Positions 1 to 12,825 of a DNA stretch of 64,000 nt are shown here, piece after piece. The DNA comes from Enoplosus armatus (Eukaryota > Chordata > Actinopteri > Centrarchiformes > Enoplosidae), in contig NC_092193.1 of assembly GCF_043641665.1 (NCBI RefSeq), positions 10,346,501 to 10,410,500 on the forward strand. Direction: 5' to 3'. The notes beneath the pieces were generated by a model. The model saw nothing but the letters and a program-made list of their open reading frames with translations. It made no database searches and had not been told where the DNA came from. Made by a program: the position numbers and the translations under genes. Position 1 is the first letter of the stretch. Every line of letters begins with the position of its first letter.

Positions 1-1030
1 GTCGACGCTCTTCTTCTACGGTCTGTTTGCTGCCGCATAAAATCAGCCCACACACCCTGAAACTGGGTTGGTCATTTGACCCAGTAACAGCAGCAATAGC
101 ATTAGAATTTTGAAAATAATGTAATGAAACGTATTCATTTTAGCGTTATATACTATTCTTATACATACTATTACTACTATATATTTCTCTTTGCAAGATA
201 TTATTATTATGCTATTTTTATAGCAGACATCACAAAATGATTAAAAATAAAAGACAAAAAATGTAACAAAAAGAGCTGCAGACATAAAGAAATATGTTAA
301 ATATAGTATAAATAAGGTACTACAAATGAAACAAAACCAGGTCTAAACAAGTCTTGAGCTGCTTTTTAAAGGTGTCTAAAGTTTAGGAACTACAACCTCA
401 AAAACAAGACTGTGAATAAATGTGAGGTCAACCAATCTGCAGGTTCTCTCACCTCATGATGATAATACACGGAGAACAGAGTCAATACAGATTGCCCCCC
501 CGAGATATCCGGAAACGGTGACCTGTAAGGTGAGTTACCTGTCCGGGAAGGAGACACACTGTTGGCCTGTCAGCTTTAATGCCCACAGCCACTGCAAAGT
601 CTGTCAGAACGATCATGTCAGTGCGAACGCGTGCTCACACATTATGTAGATTCCCCCACACCGAAGTACATATCGGGATTATGTAAGAGGTGCATTCACA
701 CACTCATAACGTGAACATTTCTTTGTCACACTTTTCTAAAGGATAAAGGTCTTGGTCAGCGGTTTGAAGTTTCCACATGAGCTGGAGAGAAGTCAGTGGG
801 GTTTTTTTTCCCAGAGCTTCTAAGAAAGATCAGCTGTCATTTGAGGCAAGGATGTAATAGTCTACATTTTCAGCATAGCAGCGTGTTTCTCTCCTCAAAT
901 TGATTGGAATCGCTTTCCGTACTGCAACCAGAATCCTCTCCCTTCTCCTTTTCATCTCATAGTCTCATTGATCATTGGAGCTTCTGAGATACAGAGAACA
1001 GGTGTGATCATCATCCTAATGCATCTCTTC
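1..1030. other. Non-coding, AT-rich left edge
   Basis: No exon or recognised repeat end. About 110-420 is very AT-rich. Short open frames (for example 422-649) show no protein-like composition. Confidence 0.4.
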
Positions 1031-1031
1031 T

Positions 1032-1033
<2 letters not shown>

Positions 1034-1087
<54 letters not shown>

Positions 1088-1094
1088 AGGAGTG

Positions 1095-1148
<54 letters not shown>

Positions 1149-1170
1149 TGTGCGTGTGTGTGTGTGTGCT
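1034..1170. repeat. Long (TG)n microsatellite
   Basis: A TG run interrupted by GAGGAGTGTTTT at about 1086-1098 and by TA and GC variants near the right end. The His-Thr open frames on the minus strand are translations of the repeat. Confidence 0.95.
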
Positions 1171-1734
1171 AACATTTCGATGAATACACTCTGGTGTGGT
1201 CTGAAAGAACAATGAATCAATGTTGGCACAACATCCGTAGTCATCCATAATTTATCTCAGCTCAAAACACTTTCCAAAGCTTTTTGAATGTTGATTTTCA
1301 TCATTCCGCAATATCGTGTTGTGATTTTTAGTGCTCAAACTGGGCTACTTGCAGGCCAGAGTGTGCAATATCTTTGCAGTATTTGTGTACACATGTGCGT
1401 GCATGCATCCATGTGTATGTTTGTGTCAACTCTGGCATAATGATAGACTGACAGTGGGAGCGACTGCACCACCCCAAGCGAGGAGAAAAGCCCTGCATTC
1501 CTGGGCTGCGAGCTGTGAATCTGAGCACAGATTACAAGTTAAAACACGCAGCCAGGAGCCACCACTGTTTTAGTAAATACTTTCAGAGCTAGTGTTTAGA
1601 GATCATAGCTTTAGGACAATCGTGGGATTGATTTCCTAAACAAGGATTGTGTGTTGTGGTTGTCCGGTGAAAATGGAAAATCGGCTTCACCTGCTGAGGA
1701 AATAGCCTGGATACTCTTCAAGGTCTATTGGTGC

Positions 1735-2548
1735 TTTAAAGCAACAGTTCAACATTTTGAGAATTAAGCTTATTCACTTTCTTGTTGAGTGTTGAGGTTA
1801 TACCATTCTCATATCTACGCTACATATGAAGTTAGCTTAGCTTAGCACAAACACTGGAAACAGTGGGAAACTGGAAACAGCCTGTCTCTGTCCAAAGATA
1901 ACAAAACTACACCTACCAGCACCTCTAAAGCTCACTAATTAACACGTAATATCTTGTTGTTTAATTTGTACAAAAAACAAGTGTAAAAACGCCCAGTAAT
2001 GAAATTATACATTGCTGTTTTTACAATTTGGTTTTAGTAACTGCCAGCTGCAGGTTAGCTTAGCTTAGTACAAAGACTGGAAACAGGTGGAAACAGCTGG
2101 TTGTTTTTAAGCAAACGAAATGTAACATGTTAAGGGATGCTGGTAAATGGATTTCAGTACCTTTGCACAGAGCCAACATTCCAAAAATGTTTAAATATTT
2201 TTATAATCTGTACAAAACGTACGTTCAGATTATATTGTGTGTTGAAATGTCCATTCATAAAAAATAGTCCTGCATATAACCACCCAGTAAAACCCCAACT
2301 TGTCATTTTGTAGATTAAAGATATGAGATATGATCATTAGTGAGGCAAATTTGTGAGCAGATTTTGTTACTGTCAGACAGAGTCAGGCTAGCTGTTTCCA
2401 GTCTTTATGCTAAGTTAAGCTACCTGTCTCCTGGCTCTAGCTTCGTATTTACCCTACAGATACATGAGAGGGGTATCCATCTTCTCATCTAACTCTTGAC
2501 AAGAAAGCAAATAAGCACATTTCCAAAAATGCTGAACTATTCCTTTAA
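1735..2548. mobile_element. MITE-like element (family A), full-length copy
   Basis: The ends are TTTAAAGCAACAGTTCAACATT and its near reverse complement AATGCTGAACTATTCCTTTAA. Internal GTTAGCTTAGCTTAGCACAA and GGAAACAGCTGG segments recur, partly inverted (TCCAGTCTTTATGCTAAG). No open frame of note, so it is non-autonomous. Confidence 0.7.
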
Positions 2549-3626
2549 CTAAAAGTGCATTTTATGTGTATTTGACTCATATTTGTAAATGCGTATAGTT
2601 TCTGTTCACAAGTGCTATAAAAAAAAACCTACAATAAAGTGGCTCTCTTCTTCTATTCTAGCATGCAGCACTAAGAAATTATGGATTTATCTGGTGGTTC
2701 ACTCTGGCTGCATAGATCTGCATAGATCACCACCTGCCACTCAAATCTGAAACACCTGCTTCCTCCACAGTATCCACCGCCAGCTGGCTCACTGCAGAAA
2801 ACCCAGAAATAGCCATAAAAAAAAAATCCTAACTCAGCCCAGATCCAAAACGGTATCTTTCCCACATCAGTTTAAACATTTAATCCCATAAATGTAGTAT
2901 ATTTCATAGCTCCTGTATATACCCTGCTTAGAATATTTTCCCCCTCTCTTTTAACCATGCTTGTTTTTTTTCCACTCTCATTCCAGCTGTCCAGGGGTTG
3001 CTTGAGCTATGAAAAGAACTTTCCTGAACTCCCATCCAACACAATCAAACAGAAAATGTTCCTAATAATAATACCCACTCCCTGCATCTACTCAGTAATC
3101 ATTTCCCTCTTTCCTATCTTTAATTGAAACATTAATCAAACAGCCTTGCTTAGTGTGAACGTGTAGCGCTCAGTATTCCCAGGCAATAAAGAGGAGGACT
3201 GGTGCAGACCAGTGTGATTTAGATGGCGGACTGATGATCATGCTGGGAACATACAGGAAGGAGGATCCACTCCACCTACAGGATTCCACGGGACATAACA
3301 GAGAACATCTCCGCTCGGCTGTATTAGCTCTGCCCAGCATGCCCTGCTGAATCCTTTCAACTCGACTTGATAACAAGCGTATTTGGCGGCTCTGGTCCTC
3401 CTTGCTCGGGCCTGTCTCACTCTGCCTCACTGCTTTCCTCATTGTAATTCACTGCCGTTTTGCTGCATTTTTGACCTGCTCTGCTGCATACAATCCTGTC
3501 TGATGCCTGTGGTTCATTTGTCCACTTTTCACATCTTCACATGGCATGCATAGAGTGTGATTCTTATGCTCAGTTTGTTGTCTTGTTCCAGACGGTAGCT
3601 TTTAGTTTGATTATTTTGTTATCATC
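2549..3626. other. Intergenic sequence without recognised features
   Basis: Mixed composition, with polyA/T runs. Nothing resembling an exon of a known protein. Short frames around 3170-3442 on the minus strand look incidental. Confidence 0.35.
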
Positions 3627-4295
3627 CGTGGTGGAAGAATTAAATTGAGATCCTTTACTTAAGTAAGAGTAGCAATACCCTTAATGTAAAAGTCCTGCAT
3701 CCATAATTTTACTTAAGTAGATGTACACAAGTATTAACAGCTAACTTGTTCTTGAAGTATTTCCATTTGATGGCATTTTATACTTCTACTCCACTACATT
3801 TCAGAGGGACATTGTATTCTTTCAATCCAATACATTTATTTGACGAGTTACTAGACTAATTAATTCCATTTTACATGCAAAACATATGGTGAGCCTCTAA
3901 AACATGGTGCATTGTTATAATTAGTCAATTGAACAATTAGTCAAGACAAGAAAATCAATCTGCAACTATTCTAACTGATAAATCATTTAAGTAATTTTTC
4001 ATGCAAAAATGGCAAACCACCACTGATTATTGGATTATTATCATTGATGCATCAACATATGAGCAGCATTTTATTGTTGGAGGCGGTTGATATAAAACAC
4101 ATTTTAACTACTTGGGTACTGTTGGGTAGAAACAATGCATTTTATCTGTATAAGGTGATCATAAATGTTGTATATAAAATGTTAATATTCAAAGTAACCA
4201 GTGACCACAGAGGTCAGATACATGAGTTGGAGTAAAAACTACAAGATTTTCTGTAAATTGTACTTTACTTGAGTAAACATGCTTAGTTACCACTG
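3627..4295. mobile_element. Family B MITE-like element
   Basis: It runs from CCGTGGTGGAAGAATTAAA to GTTACCACTG. The interior has TTTACTTAAGTAAGAGTAGC, CTTCTACTCCACTACATTTC and a family E-like patch (GACAAGAAAATCAATCTGC). Same family as 52509-53006. Confidence 0.65.
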
Positions 4296-5516
4296 TGTTT
4301 CATAAACCAGGATCAAAACGATGCTCTGTATGGTGTGTTGCAAATAAATGTGCTTTTAGTCAAACTGGTGTTTAATGGATGAATTGGAAGAATAAATCCT
4401 TTCAGCCTGAACAGTCAAAATCCTGGATGCTGCGTGTCAAACAAAGCTGCTGCAGCTCGTCCAACTCGAATGACGCAAACCTTCTGAGCGGAGGATTTCC
4501 AGGAGAATGTCAGACCTGCTTCAAACTTGAACTGACTGGACGACTTTCAGCAATTGTTTACAGACGGGTGTCAGTGAAGTCCAAGCCCACTGGTGATGCA
4601 CTGGCTGCCTAAAATTGAATGTTAAAAAGGGGGACAGATTTGTTGAGGAAAAGGCTGTAAGTTTAACAACATAAGCAAAATAATAATGTAACAATGCCAG
4701 CATTAACCATCTTTGATCAGACGGTGCATGCAGAATTGCTGTAATGAGGCTCTTTTAACTCTCTAAACGGTGGTTAAATAAATTAATTGAACTGGTTACT
4801 TTATTCGGTGCCTATTTTCAGAGCTAAATGAGAAACAGTTTGAGGCTAATAAAATGTGTAATGCGTATGCACAAAGGCACATTTAACATTTTAATCTCTA
4901 ATGGTAGATTTTTAGGGCACTGATGTTAATCACATTGCCTGTAGCCAACTAAATAGCCTCCTGTTATGACTCAGACAGACCTGCAGGGAGGAGAGTAAAG
5001 GTGGTTGTTGCACCTGATGAAACAAGGGCCTGTTGCCACCAGCTGGAGCAGCGCTGCAGTGCATCATCACCTGCAGGGAACACCTGGACCCAAACAGACA
5101 GGTGTGTTCATTCACTCTAATGAGCATGTGTTGTTTATACACACACACACACACACATACACACAGGTATTTGGTTGGTCACATTGATGAGAAAAGGTGA
5201 AATTAATGTGGGAAAAGTGTCAGAATTCTGCAGAGGTTGCTTATTATAGACAAAAACAAGCTTTTTAATTAAGAGCAATCGCCACACGACCACGGCTGTG
5301 ATGTGTTTAGTGACTCTGTGTGATGCTGATGAGCATGGCAGCTTACTGATAACGTCTCACATGAAACCTGACAGGCTTTTCCCCCACATTAGCCGCATGT
5401 GGCTGCAAAATGGTTGAAAACGTAAGGTGCGCGGCACGCTGAGAGCCACAAGCGATGATTCACGTTGGTTGTTGGTTGATGATGATTATCCGAAGAGGAG
5501 GAGGATTAGTCAGAAA
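4296..5516. other. Intergenic; short CA microsatellite
   Basis: A CA run lies at about 5139-5165. No other feature is recognised. The frame at 4379-4612 has no known similarity. Confidence 0.35.
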
Positions 5517-6876
5517 CAGTGGTGGAAGAACTACCCAGATTCTTCGTTTAAGTGAAAGTAGAAATACCACAATTAAAAATATACAATGACAAGACAAAGT
5601 CCGCTATTCAAAGCAATACTTAAATAAAAATATGATCATCATAAAAATTAAAGGGTTAAAGTATCAAAAGTGAAAGCACTATTTTGCTGTGTGGACCATG
5701 TCAGTCTTATGTTAACTGCTTATCATATTATACTGTGTGTTAGTTTAGTAAAAGATAATGCATTATATTTTGCAAAGTGATTATATATATGTTTTATACT
5801 TTTTTGGACATTTATAGCTTTTATTGGACAGAGTGAGGTGAAGAGGAAATGGGGGAGAGAGAGAGGAGCATGACATGCAGCAAAGGTCTCAGGCTGGAGT
5901 TGTGGTCATATGGCATGCTCTGTAACCATTCAGCTACCGAGGGACTCCGTGATTATATATTTTTAAAGTCCCTGCACGCCCTAAAGGTCATATTATGTTT
6001 CAGTTCAACAAAATGGCCCCACACGCAGCAACAAGAAAATGGACGTGATGCAGGTAATAAATAAATATTGACCCGAGCGATCACAAACTATAAACAGTGT
6101 ATGAGAGCAGCAATGTAGTGATGAAACACATTTCCGACCACAGTACTCCTGTAACACTGTCTCTCTCACAATGGACAGTTTTAAAAAAAGGATTAAAATC
6201 AATGCAGCAGACCAAGAGACAACAGCTTTATTTATTCCATGCATTGTCAAAACCTGGCGCCTCCATTACCCACAACGCAACTTGGAAACCGACAGTTTGG
6301 TCAGACATTCAGATATGTTACGCTAGTGGCGGCTAATGTAGCCTCCAGCCACTAGCTTCAGGCAGAGATGAGGAGCGGGCTACAGAGGTCTGGTAAGCTC
6401 ACTTCTGTCTAACTAAACACCCACAGATTTTCTTTCAATTTCAAACTTGTAGTCTTCGCTTCCAACCGCCGTGACATCACTTGAGGCAATTTATCAGACT
6501 TCCTCTGGAAACACAAAAGGCTTTATACAAGTTTTTTCACATATGTAGTTGTACTTCCTCAGACCTGTAAACAGACTTTGATGTGTGAAATTGACGGAGG
6601 GGAAAACTTACCTCAACCTTATTAGTACATAGAGCTTGGCGACATCATGCTATTCCTAACATGGCTCCACCAAACTTACACCTGACTGGAGGTCTAATCA
6701 ACCAGGGATTGAAAACACCTGCGTGGGTGTGCAGAGCCTTTAATCTGCAAAGTAACAAGTAACTATAACTAAATGTAGTGGAGTAAAAAGTACAATATTT
6801 TAAGTTTAGTGGATAGGACTAATACGTAACATAACATGGGTACTGAGTAAATGTACTTAGTTACATTCCACCACTG
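5517..6876. mobile_element. Family B element interrupted by other repeats
   Basis: The left end CAGTGGTGGAAGAACTACCC is at 5517 and the right end GTTACATTCCACCACTG at 6876. About 5790-5945 is a widespread fish repeat (CTTTTATTGGACAGAGTGAGG, GAGCATGACATGCAGCAAAGG). The rest of the interior (about 5950-6730) is unassigned. Confidence 0.55.
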
Positions 6877-7460
6877 TTCAGGAGGGCCGGGTTGTCAGCG
6901 GAAGCAAACGTCCAAAGATCAATGGTGAGTGAAACAATGGCATCGGGGGTGAATGTAACAAGTGGCTCTGAATCAAATTCCAGTTTGTACAGGAAGCTGT
7001 AGAAAACCAGGAAGGACACTGCCCTCGCTCTTCCTCTGCTACGTCAAAAATACACCAGCTCCAGGCACCAGACGCTGCCCGATCAGGATCCTGTTTTCAC
7101 TCTTTTTTGTTCTGTTCAACATTTGTAGTTTCCAAAAAGGAGAAGGGGTCGATGCGTAAGGCAACATGAGCTCTTTGTTGCACATGTGACCGAACGTGGC
7201 TGCTAGCATTTCCTAAGCAGCAGCATGGTGTCTAATTTGAGAGGAAGCATATGACCAAGTTGGAATAATGGATGGTTGATCACACTATAGACTCTGTAGA
7301 TATTCAGGGGGTTGAAAGGTTTGTTGTATGAGGAAGTGATTACTGCAGCACTGTGATGATGATTCACCGAGCTATTACTAACTTCTGAATCTATGTCACA
7401 ATATCAAAGTGACAGTGATTCATAAGTCACTTGATGTTAATACATATTGCTGTGTTTAAA
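6877..7460. other. Intergenic sequence, nothing recognised
   Basis: No exon-like frame, repeat end or RNA gene seen. Confidence 0.35.
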
Positions 7461-8386
7461 CAGTGTGTAATGCTGGAAAGTAACTCAGTACCATTTGAGG
7501 TGCTTATTTAGTTAAGTACTACCATTTTATGTTAATGTCTACTTCTAATCCACCACATTTTAGAGGAACATATTGTGCTTTTTAATCGACTGCATTTATT
7601 TGACAGCTATAGTTACTACTTTTCTACAGACGCTCATTACAATCACAAAATGAAAATAAAACTGGAGGCCTTATCTCGTAATTATGACTTAGTATCTCAT
7701 AATTATGAGAAAGAATCTCACAGTTTCAAGAAAACTATCTCGTAATGAGATTTTATTCTCGTGGTTACGTGATCCGGATCTCGTAATTATGAGAAAAGGA
7801 TGAGGTGGTTATCAATGATCCATACCATATAGGTACTGCAGCAGCATGTCATTCCCTATCTCTCTCCTGCCTTTCCTGTCCCTCTTCAAGCTGTCACTAT
7901 CTAATAAAGGCAAAAAATGCCCCGCCCCCCAAAAAGACAGTGTTTGTCATACTTGCTAGTGACCGCTAACAAAAAAATCTGTGTCTCGTTGGGTCCTCTT
8001 GTAATGTTTCTGATGTCTATGAGTTGTCAGCAGTTCCACCAAAGAGAGATTTACCCTTCAAATAACAAATTCAAAGCCCAAAGAAGAAAAATTATCCAGA
8101 ATTGTACAAAAAGATTAGAGAAAAGTCAGGTCATCTCACGACCCCTCTGATTTATTTAGTGACCCTTTACAGGGGCCAGATCCCTAGTTTGGGAACCAGT
8201 GGACTAAACTACCTAACTGCGTATGACGTACTAACTGCTTATGCATTGATCCATCAGTATTAAAAGTAATAATGTGATATACAAGTACATTTTAGATATA
8301 ATATTTTTACTTGTGGTGGAGTATTTGGACATAATGTATGAGTACTTTCACTTACGTAAAGGATCTGAATACCTCTTCCACCACTG
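7461..8386. mobile_element. Family B element with nested insertions
   Basis: Left portion from CAGTGTGTAATGCTGGAAAG; right end AATACCTCTTCCACCACTG. Inside are a cluster of imperfect palindromes ATCTCGTAATTATGA (about 7672-7800), an inverted fragment of the GACATGCAGC-type repeat (about 7840-7915), and an inverted family H copy (about 7920-8215). Confidence 0.55.
7672..7800. repeat. Palindromic TCTCGTAATTATGAGA motif cluster
   Basis: Three or four variants of a near-palindrome centred on AATTATGAGA occur within 130 bases, separated by unrelated sequence. Each could extrude a short hairpin. This is probably part of a dispersed repeat. Confidence 0.5.
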
Positions 8387-9239
8387 GGAGCACAGGAGCA
8401 GCTTGGCCAACAACATAAGTAATGAAACAGAAATGGGGAAAGTACCATGTAATGTATCTGCATTCAATCTCCATCTCCTTCCTTGTTAAAATATGGCTGC
8501 TGAGCTGCACTGCTGCTAAGCACAGAGGCTGGACTTCCAGCTGGAAATGTTCTATTGGGCTTTGGGCCCATTTGCTATAATCTTTGCTAATTAAAAGCAG
8601 CCCCTCCTGCTTTATTCACATGCTCTGTTCAACAGAATACCATAAATCCTTATAAAAGACCGAATGTGTGTGAGAGAGACAGCGAAGAGAGAGCGAGAGG
8701 GAGAAATGGCCAGAGCAATTATTCACCATCATTATTATTCTAGGATGAGATTTATGTTGTAGATCATTATTCACGTGTTTATTCAGATAATTTGCATCAT
8801 GCAATTAATGGTAATTAAGCATTTATACATATATATTTATTTATAGTATTTTGTTACTTAACTACACAACATGGTGCCTGTCATGTTAGTGATGGTTAAG
8901 ATTGGTGGAGTGATGTATCATGTTTTGAGGCGTACATTAAAGTGGACCACAGATTAATCTGCTCTTGCTTTATCCTCGTCCCGAAAGTCCTTTTAATTCA
9001 GCAACTATCACATTTATAGTTAACGCTAAGAGAAACCAGCGTTACATCATCATCTTGGTTCATTATGCTCCTAATTATTGGCTCCTCCAAAACAAGAGAG
9101 GGGGACAATACTTTACACTCAACACTCCACATACGGGAATTCTTCATTTGTCTCTTCATTGATTCTTCAATGTGTGTTATAATTAATAACTTGGAAACTA
9201 TTGGCAATCAGTGAGACTGAAACTGCTGGACAAACACCA
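8387..9239. other. Intergenic; possible conserved non-coding block
   Basis: About 8490-8620 is repeat-free and contains TTGCTAATTAAAAGCAG and GGGCTTTGGGCCC. This resembles an enhancer block, but conservation cannot be tested here. Confidence 0.25.
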
Positions 9240-9640
9240 TCAACAAAATGTGAATCATGTAGGTTTTCATAACTTGATGTATGGCTTTGATATTTGCCAG
9301 CGATGAATGCGTGCTGGGTATTTCTAATGAGATCCCGGCACAATCGCGCTTTTGGGGCTTTTCTGTTGGTCTGAATACTGTGTGAGAAATGAATAAGACC
9401 TTTTTAAAAGGAAAAACATGCGCTGTTAATTAATCTTTTGGGGTATTTTATTAATTTCGACCCTGGATCACTGCACAGACATCTATTTCCAACATCACAG
9501 TGAGGAAATGCTTTTTTTTTGTGTCAGACTTTTTGTTTGCTTTAATATGCATAAATTACGTTGCAAATGAATGCTAATAAATTGAATCCTTTTAATTAGA
9601 ATTTAATGAAATGTTTGTTTAAACTCAAGCGCTTGTTTGT
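9240..9640. promoter_or_regulatory. Candidate conserved non-coding enhancer block
   Basis: This repeat-free sequence is dense in homeodomain/POU-like sites: GTTAATTAATC at about 9425, ATATGCATAAATTA at about 9546, AATGCTAATAAATTG at about 9570 and TTTTAATTAG. Such composition is typical of deeply conserved elements in gene deserts near developmental genes. This is inference from composition only. Confidence 0.3.
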
Positions 9641-10289
9641 CAATTATGAAGTCGCAAGTCAGAACATCTTTTCCAGCAAGTCAGTGAAGGCGGAGAGGAT
9701 CCAAGCGATGCAGACACACAATCAATAACACCATGATCTAAAGTGACCCCCACCTCGCTCCCCTGCTCTGTTGTACGGGAAACCCCTTTTCTGAGCTGCC
9801 TCCAAATTGAGTTGAATCCCAGCCTCTGAAGTGTTTTGATATTAGACAGGCACAGTTAGGGTATAATGAATTTGAGATTTATAAAGGTTATTTATGGCAA
9901 CAGAATAAAAAGAAAAGGTTGAATGTGATCTAAATAAAGATTTTGTTTCTTCTTTTCCTTTAATTGATGTTCCCTTTTCAGAGGCATTTTTCTAAATATA
10001 CTTTTTACATTGGCAGCTTTCATGAGTCAACATGTGGACGGAGGTTACGGGAGCCAGGTTCCTTAAATAAAAGCGAGGTGCAAGTCATTCCATGAACAAT
10101 GCAAAAAAAAAAAAAGATCAATAAATAGTGTTTGTTTGTGCGTGTGGGTGGTTGAGTGTGTCCGTCCGTCTGTGAGAACAAAAAAATAAGCTCATAAATA
10201 CAAAAATAGAGACTCTACATGAAAAAGGCTACATGATCCTGAAAGTGTAAGTGTCTGTGTGATAATAGTGCGAGGGTTTTTGCGTAGTA
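9641..10289. other. Intergenic, unassigned
   Basis: Mixed sequence with a polyA run near 10103-10115. No feature supported. Confidence 0.3.
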
Positions 10290-10740
10290 CTGAGTTTGCA
10301 TTTTCTCTAACAAGGGTCTGGCGTCCCCGCAGCCGTCAGTGGGATCCACGCTGGGCCCTTTCGCAGTAATCAGCCAGACTGTCTTGCTCTAATTGTTTCC
10401 AGATTTGTGTGGGAGGTCAGAGCCCCGGAGTGCTGATCCTTGCCAAGTTTATAAACAGAGCAGTGTTTCCAGATGGCCACTGGCTCCAGACTGGCTAGCA
10501 GGTTGATTGGGACCAGAATAATAACAGGTGGAGAACAGACAATGAATTCCTTGACACTTTTTACCTCGCACACACTCGCAGACGCGCCGACACTCTCTCA
10601 AACGCACAGAAAACACACTTTCAATATGGTGAACAGGAGAGACTCCTGACGCCGTCTCTCTGTGGTTTGAGCTCAGCAACAACCAGATCTGAGAGTAATA
10701 CCGGCAGGATGTAGAGCACATTTTGAGCGCTGAACCGAGC
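10290..10740. promoter_or_regulatory. Candidate conserved non-coding block
   Basis: Repeat-free, moderately GC-rich sequence containing CGCAGTAATCAGCCAGACTG, CTAATTGTTTCCAG and GGTTGATTGGGACC. It lacks an open frame with protein-like features. Flagged for its complexity against surrounding repeats; conservation is untested. Confidence 0.25.
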
Positions 10741-11389
10741 CTGTTTTAAGGTTTTACACATGAGAATATAATGTTACAACAATCTAGAAAACGTGGGTTG
10801 TGAATTTGGAGATTTGACCAATTTTAACTCCATGTTGTGACACTAAAGCGTAGTTATTGTCCTGGAAATATCTTAAACAAAAAGACAGTCGCAGACTTGA
10901 CTTCTCCTTTGTGTTGAGTAATATTTTGACATTTTACAGTGTCTTTTTCCTGACTTGGCCCGGTCCCAGCTTTATGAAACCTTTCCTTCTTGTGGGGAAC
11001 AATGTCAGCTGTGAATTGCAAAAGACCAGATTACAAAATATGAGGTTCCTACAGGAAGCCAACTGTTTTTCTTATGTTGTTTTTGGATGCCACGTCAGTT
11101 AGTGAAATCATTTTCAATCTCCATGGCATCTCATTATTTATGTTTTCACATTCTGTAATTGTTTTTATACATATGTATTTTTAGCCATGTCTAAAAGCCA
11201 AATGAAATGAATTCCTAGGAAATGTTAAGAAAATAAATGTGTCACATACAATTTATGTATAATTCAAATCTCTCCTTCGTTTTTTTTTCCTCTTTAAAGT
11301 TGTCAGTTTTGGAAGTGTTCCTGTTGCAAACTTTGTCAAAGCTGAAGGGAAGGTTCACTGTTTTTCCAAGAATCGTCTGGGTTCGCTGC

Positions 11390-11400
11390 GACACACACAC

Positions 11401-11461
<61 letters not shown>

Positions 11462-11472
11462 CACACACACAG
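11390..11472. repeat. (CA)n microsatellite
   Basis: CA/AC run with a GC interruption near 11404 and an ATATATA break near 11455. Confidence 0.95.
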
Positions 11473-11633
11473 TCACACTTTCAAAGTGGAGATTTCAGCA
11501 GCTCCAGAGAAGACATTCCCACCACAATCACATCATTAGCTCCACCATGTCTCTTAATGCCTCTCTCAAGTTTTTGTTTACAGAATCCAGTCCTTCCAAG
11601 GTCTTTGTAATAGCCTGAGAGATCTGGGCTCTG

Positions 11634-11694
11634 GAGGGGAGGGGGGGGGGCTTGTGTGTGTGTGTGTGTGTGTGTGGAGGGGGGGGGGGGGGCT
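11634..11694. repeat. G-tract / (TG)n / G-tract composite
   Basis: A run of about ten G, a TG stretch of about 12 units, then GGAGG followed by about 13 G. This is G-quadruplex and Z-DNA prone low-complexity sequence. Confidence 0.85.
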
Positions 11695-11699
11695 GCCTT

Positions 11700-12825
11700 T
11701 CATCGGTTTTGCTCTGCTACACTTGTTTGGGCCAAGGTTGGCCCCTGTTTTTCAGTAAGCGTACTCCACTCCAGATGTGCGGCGGCTCCAGAGTGGCTGC
11801 CATGTACAGTAAATCGGCATCTGAGGGCTCGTCAATCTGTGGGGTAGAGCGCTGCGGTGTCGTCAGCCCCAGCCACTGGTATAAACGGAAATTTGTACTG
11901 CTGAGCTCCCATGAGGCCTTGGGGGAGGTGGAGGGGGTGGTGTTGCAGGGGAGAGAGAAAAAAAAGGGGGGCAGGGGAGGATATTTGGAAGTGACAACTC
12001 AAAACTGAAACTGATGAGTAGCAAGGGACAGACACTGTTAACTCGCACAAAAGGTGCAGCAAATGTCTGAATACTCTCGTCCAAAGGGATAATGAGCTCA
12101 GTTGGCTCGGCGGCGGGACAGTAAATGAGCAGAAGAGAATGACGTCGACATGAGAATAAATGATGGCTTTCGCAGAGAAAACGGAGACATGAGTGTGGAA
12201 GCAGGTCACAGTCGGGGTATTTCAGCAAGCTTTAAATCAAATCAACCAGCTCCAAGTAAATAAATTGATACAAGTTCATAAAACAAGACGATTCAGCAAG
12301 CCTGCAACAGGCCTGCTACTGGTTACAAGTGGTTAGTGCCGGTGACCAGGAGTAGACAGGAGTGTCAAAACCAAAACATGAACACAGAAAATGAGATACA
12401 ACATCACTCAGTTAATGTAAATACACAAGGCCTGCGTCATAATAGAGACAAAGCTCTTCTCGGAGAGAGGACACAGAGCAGACTCTGGAGTGCCATCAGG
12501 GCAGACAGTGTTTCCCCCGCACATTCCTCCCTTTACATTTTCCCATGCTCTGAGCTCAGGCTCTGACTCAGCGCCATTATCACTGGGACCAAGTCATAGG
12601 AAAGCTGCTGATGACTTACAGAGTGAAGCCCTCATGTCCAGACTAATGTTTTAGCTCCGTCCTCGATGTGGTTTCCTCCCATCTGATGTTATTAAAGGTC
12701 AGCCATGTTTCTGTCACCCTGAGCAGTCTGAGGCAGGAGAAAGCTACAGATAACGAAGGAATTAAGTGGGTGGCTGATCATTTTTTGTTTTAGCTGTCAC
12801 CTGGTTAAAAGCCTTATTACAACAA
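11700..12825. other. Intergenic, repeat-poor; possible non-coding elements
   Basis: About 11750-12240 is complex, purine-rich sequence (GGAGGTGGAGGGGG, GAGAGAAAAAAAAGG). No exon resembling a known gene is seen. Open frames on both strands here are long only because of composition. Confidence 0.3.

Noticed and set aside
1011..1248. Open frames of His-Thr repeats
   Set aside because: They are translations of a TG microsatellite.
11652..12228. Overlapping open frames over 115 codons on both strands
   Set aside because: Low-complexity, compositionally driven, with no splice context or known similarity. Both strands are open, which is typical of biased composition.
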